From the NCBI GenBank assembly GCA_037389465.1, contig JAZARR010000159.1:1550001-1614000 (forward strand): a DNA stretch of 64,000 nt, written 5' to 3'. A program made the position numbers and the translations under genes. Below are positions 61,321 to 64,000 of the stretch, piece after piece. Position 1 is the first letter of the stretch. Every line of letters begins with the position of its first letter. The DNA comes from Baylisascaris procyonis (lineage: Eukaryota; Nematoda; Chromadorea; Rhabditida; Ascarididae). The notes under the pieces are model-generated. The model did not search any database, was not told the DNA's origin, and saw nothing but the letters and a program-made list of their open reading frames with translations.

Positions 61321-62751
61321 CCGAAAAAAGGAACAAGACGGAATAGAATAGTTTGACTTTTTGAATCCTTTAGAATTCTGCAGCTTAGGCATTTCAATTA
61401 TTTTATGGCCTACATGAGTGGAACAAAAAGGTGTTTTCCTAATAATATGTGGTCAACATTTGGCTGTTATGAATGAAAATTTGTTCCACAGGCACAAATT
61501 TGGCGTGATGCAAAAGAGTTCGTCACTTCAGTGCTTCTGCCTCAAAGCATACTCCTCGCAAACAGTTCGAAGTCATCTACTGGGATTTCATATGGAAATA
61601 TCGCAGCTATTCATCAACCGTAACGATTCATCGCCTTTTAATCCATACTCAATTGTGAACGCTGTAACTGATTTAAAAGAGATGAAGAAATTGCTCTATT
61701 TTAATGCGTTTTTGCTAACTTGCTGAGCGAAAGCGCATTACGATGACGTCGTGCCTGTGCGTATATATGTGGTTGATTTATATGTTTATTTATCCATCGG
61801 TTTGTTTGTCGGGCTAGCTGTCTGTCTGCGCATCTGTCCCTCTGTTCGGTGAAGTTAGAATCGTGCAATTTGGTGGTTGTGGTGTATACAATGCGATGAC
61901 CAGCTACACCATATTTTACATTGTTCGATCAGCTTAGAAACGAGCTATGACATCAGTGGGGACGAAAATAGGCATCTAATTTACGCCAGTCTAGTTTTCA
62001 ATTTGTATCTATCGGATCATGGTGAAATCGATCTTGTGGATTTGCGGGAGCGACCAGTTAAAGCAAAAAACATTATTTTGCTCATTAATTTTTCGTGAGT
62101 AATACGTCAAGCTAAAGGAAAAAAGGTGCGGAATGCAAAAAGCATATATTGTGCCAGCCGTCCTGGCTTGCTTTTCCACCGGTTCTTAACCAAACTGTCC
62201 AAGTTGACGCAATCTGAATTTCTATGCATCATTAAGGTAATACGTTAGCAATGTTGTGTTAAACGAAACCTTTAAATGAAATGATGCAAATCTTAACAAC
62301 CAATAAAATCTTGTAAAAATATAAATTATGCATTCTTGCACGAGTGACTCAAAATCGGCTAAAAAATATCTGCAAACTTAGAGTGAGTATAAATCGGCGT
62401 AATAACGAACTATCATCTTATATTCACCTATTTACCTCTGAAGAAAGTAACCTCAAACCTATTACATGGCTTCAGTGAACGGTAAGAATCGGATGGCGAT
62501 TTCCGCATCAATGAATTTATTGCTTTCGGGGTTTTGCGTTGCAAAATTGGCGTGGCTTTAAGCGTGATAATGCGATACAATGTTCAGCTGTTAAGCAATC
62601 GCTTTCATGCATCTACGCTCACATTTCCTACATAAGGTGCACGACGCTTATTTCCTGATTTTGGCTTCGATTCAGTTATGTTGTGTTGTGCTTCTCAACT
62701 AGAGCAAAATGGAATGGACATTAGCGTTTATGCATCAGTGAACGGGCAAGC

Positions 62752-62759
<8 letters not shown>

Positions 62760-62782
<23 letters not shown>

Positions 62783-62786
62783 TTTT
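62760..62786. repeat. poly(T) run, 27 bases
   Basis: Twenty-seven consecutive T after CATTTATAA. It could be the tail of a retroposed copy lying on the minus strand, but no element body is recognisable next to it. Confidence 0.9.
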
Positions 62787-64000
62787 GTAAAGCAGCGTTG
62801 TTAACGCCAGTTCCTCTGCATCGGCGTTCAAAGTTTTTTTTAGCGTTCTTATTCGAGCATCTTACTGGCGATATTCAAATGCACAAAACGTTTGAATATT
62901 TCATGAAAAGAAACGAAACAAAATGACCTGATATGTGACTGATTCCTTTCCTTTGTGTAAAATGCTCATGTTTCCGTAAAGCATACGTTATTGAACCAAT
63001 AAATAACTAAGACAATGCCGAGACATTGCTGATATCATATGTAGGTCTCTGACTCCAATTCTGCAAAGCATTAGAAAAGGTAACTAGATCATGCTCGAAA
63101 AAGCCATTGCTTCCACTCGTGGGAAGGTGTGACCAGGCTGATTGAATGTAAAGAATCAAGTATTGGGTGGGGTCAGCTCGTAATACTGATCCCGACGCCT
63201 GGACAGGTTTTGCTATGCGCCACCAAGATAGCTTTTGCCCTTTTGTGTGGCGAAATTATAGACGAGCTCCTGCGTGTGGTCTTAACCACATTTTCCGTTT
63301 TCCATTTTTAATCAGTATGTGCGCACAATAAAAAAGGCTGCAATTGTTTTTCGATTTTAAGAAAGTTGTGTGCTCCTTAGTCTCGTTTTAAGGTCTCTCA
63401 TGTATGCTTTCAGCTGATGGGCAGAGGTTGCTATACGCACATCAAAATGGAACATGCCTATAACCGGATTTAAGTGATCGCTTGGCCTTCAATTATGGCG
63501 TGAACGATTAGAGTAAGGGTATTTGGAATGAAACTCATAGGTTAAAGTTTCTGGAATGACTTTTGAAATCAAGAGCAACATTACATTGCTCCTCCTGCTG
63601 AGCATCCTCGACTACACATCCTAAGTTGGTAGGCTCGAAGAAGGCGGTTCAAAACTTCCAGTTCTCCATGAAAATCAAATGCCGCATCCAAAAATCTCGT
63701 AAAATGCAACCAACTTCGCCGAACCAATTTCGAGGCCAATTTTCCTCACTCAAAAACTTCTATGTTCTTTAAGCGGTCTCTGCCCAAGAAAAAAGTCCCT
63801 GCATAACATCCTTGCTCGTTCAACGCATTATTCTTTCTTATATTTTCCAACATTATTGCTTACCTACTTAAGCATCTTTGATTTCCTCGAGCTTGCTTTT
63901 TTGTTTCTTTCTTTTGTTTGCTTCGTTGCTCGCACAGATTTGACGATCGCAGACATAGTCGCAGTTTTTTTCCAAAGCTACAAGGAGGAACATATCTCAG

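Larger units (their letters stand above)
61031..64000. other. likely intron or downstream sequence, nothing recognised
   Basis: If the gene with exons at 60484-61030 continues, this is its intron. Stretches near 61418-61726, 63129-63311 and 63410-63470 have open frames and some acceptor-like sequences, but none has both a good splice context and a recognisable product. A poly(T) run and an AGAAT microsatellite are listed separately. Confidence 0.4.

Noticed and set aside
1..64000. CRISPR arrays, operons with ribosome binding sites, or other prokaryotic features
   Set aside because: The spliced dim-1 and kin-20 genes show that the window is animal nuclear DNA. No regularly spaced identical repeats with unique spacers are present.

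Overview
This is nuclear DNA from a nematode: AT-rich, sparse in genes, with small exons and introns from about 60 bp to 5.9 kb that mostly end in TTTCAG-like acceptors. Two genes are nearly certain by protein recognition: dim-1 (a three-immunoglobulin-domain muscle attachment protein of nematodes) and kin-20 (a casein kinase 1 delta/epsilon orthologue). A third, on the minus strand, rebuilds as a secreted protein of the nematode-restricted SXP/RAL-2 (DUF148) type. Low gene density, long introns and decayed retroelements would fit a parasitic nematode such as an ascaridoid or strongylid, but the window does not settle the species.

Layout. 1-9.5 kb: no convincing gene, only short repeats. 9.5-12.0 kb: a CpG-richer block with an E-box and a TATA-like box, the probable dim-1 promoter and 5' leader. 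12,031-17,942 (+): dim-1, ten coding exons, 321 aa, last intron of GC-AG type. 19,027-25,398 (-): secreted SXP/RAL-2-like gene in eight proposed exons, convergent with dim-1. 25.4-29.4 kb: no gene found. About 29.4-31.2 kb (-): broken non-LTR (CR1-like) retrotransposon. 32.2-32.8 kb: probable kin-20 promoter and alternative leader exons with three perfect GTAAGT donors. 38,290-45,177 (+): kin-20, nine coding exons, kinase core complete, tail exons less sure. 45.2-48.8 kb: 3' flank and microsatellite. 48.8-55.7 kb: two inverted copies of a repeat with a 254-bp core at about 98% identity. 56.8-58.1 kb: degenerate ACT-rich block switching to AGT-rich. 60.4-61.0 kb (+): two likely exons of an unrecognised gene, probably continuing to the right. 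The remainder is AT-rich with simple repeats.

The genes look independently transcribed. dim-1 is a muscle structural gene, kin-20 a signalling kinase, and the minus gene probably encodes an exported or body-fluid protein. Each start codon lies 2-28 nt behind a good splice acceptor, the pattern left by spliced-leader trans-splicing in nematodes, although a cis-spliced 5' exon cannot be excluded. All exon joins were made by eye from reading frame, splice signals and family recall; no transcript data or database search was available.
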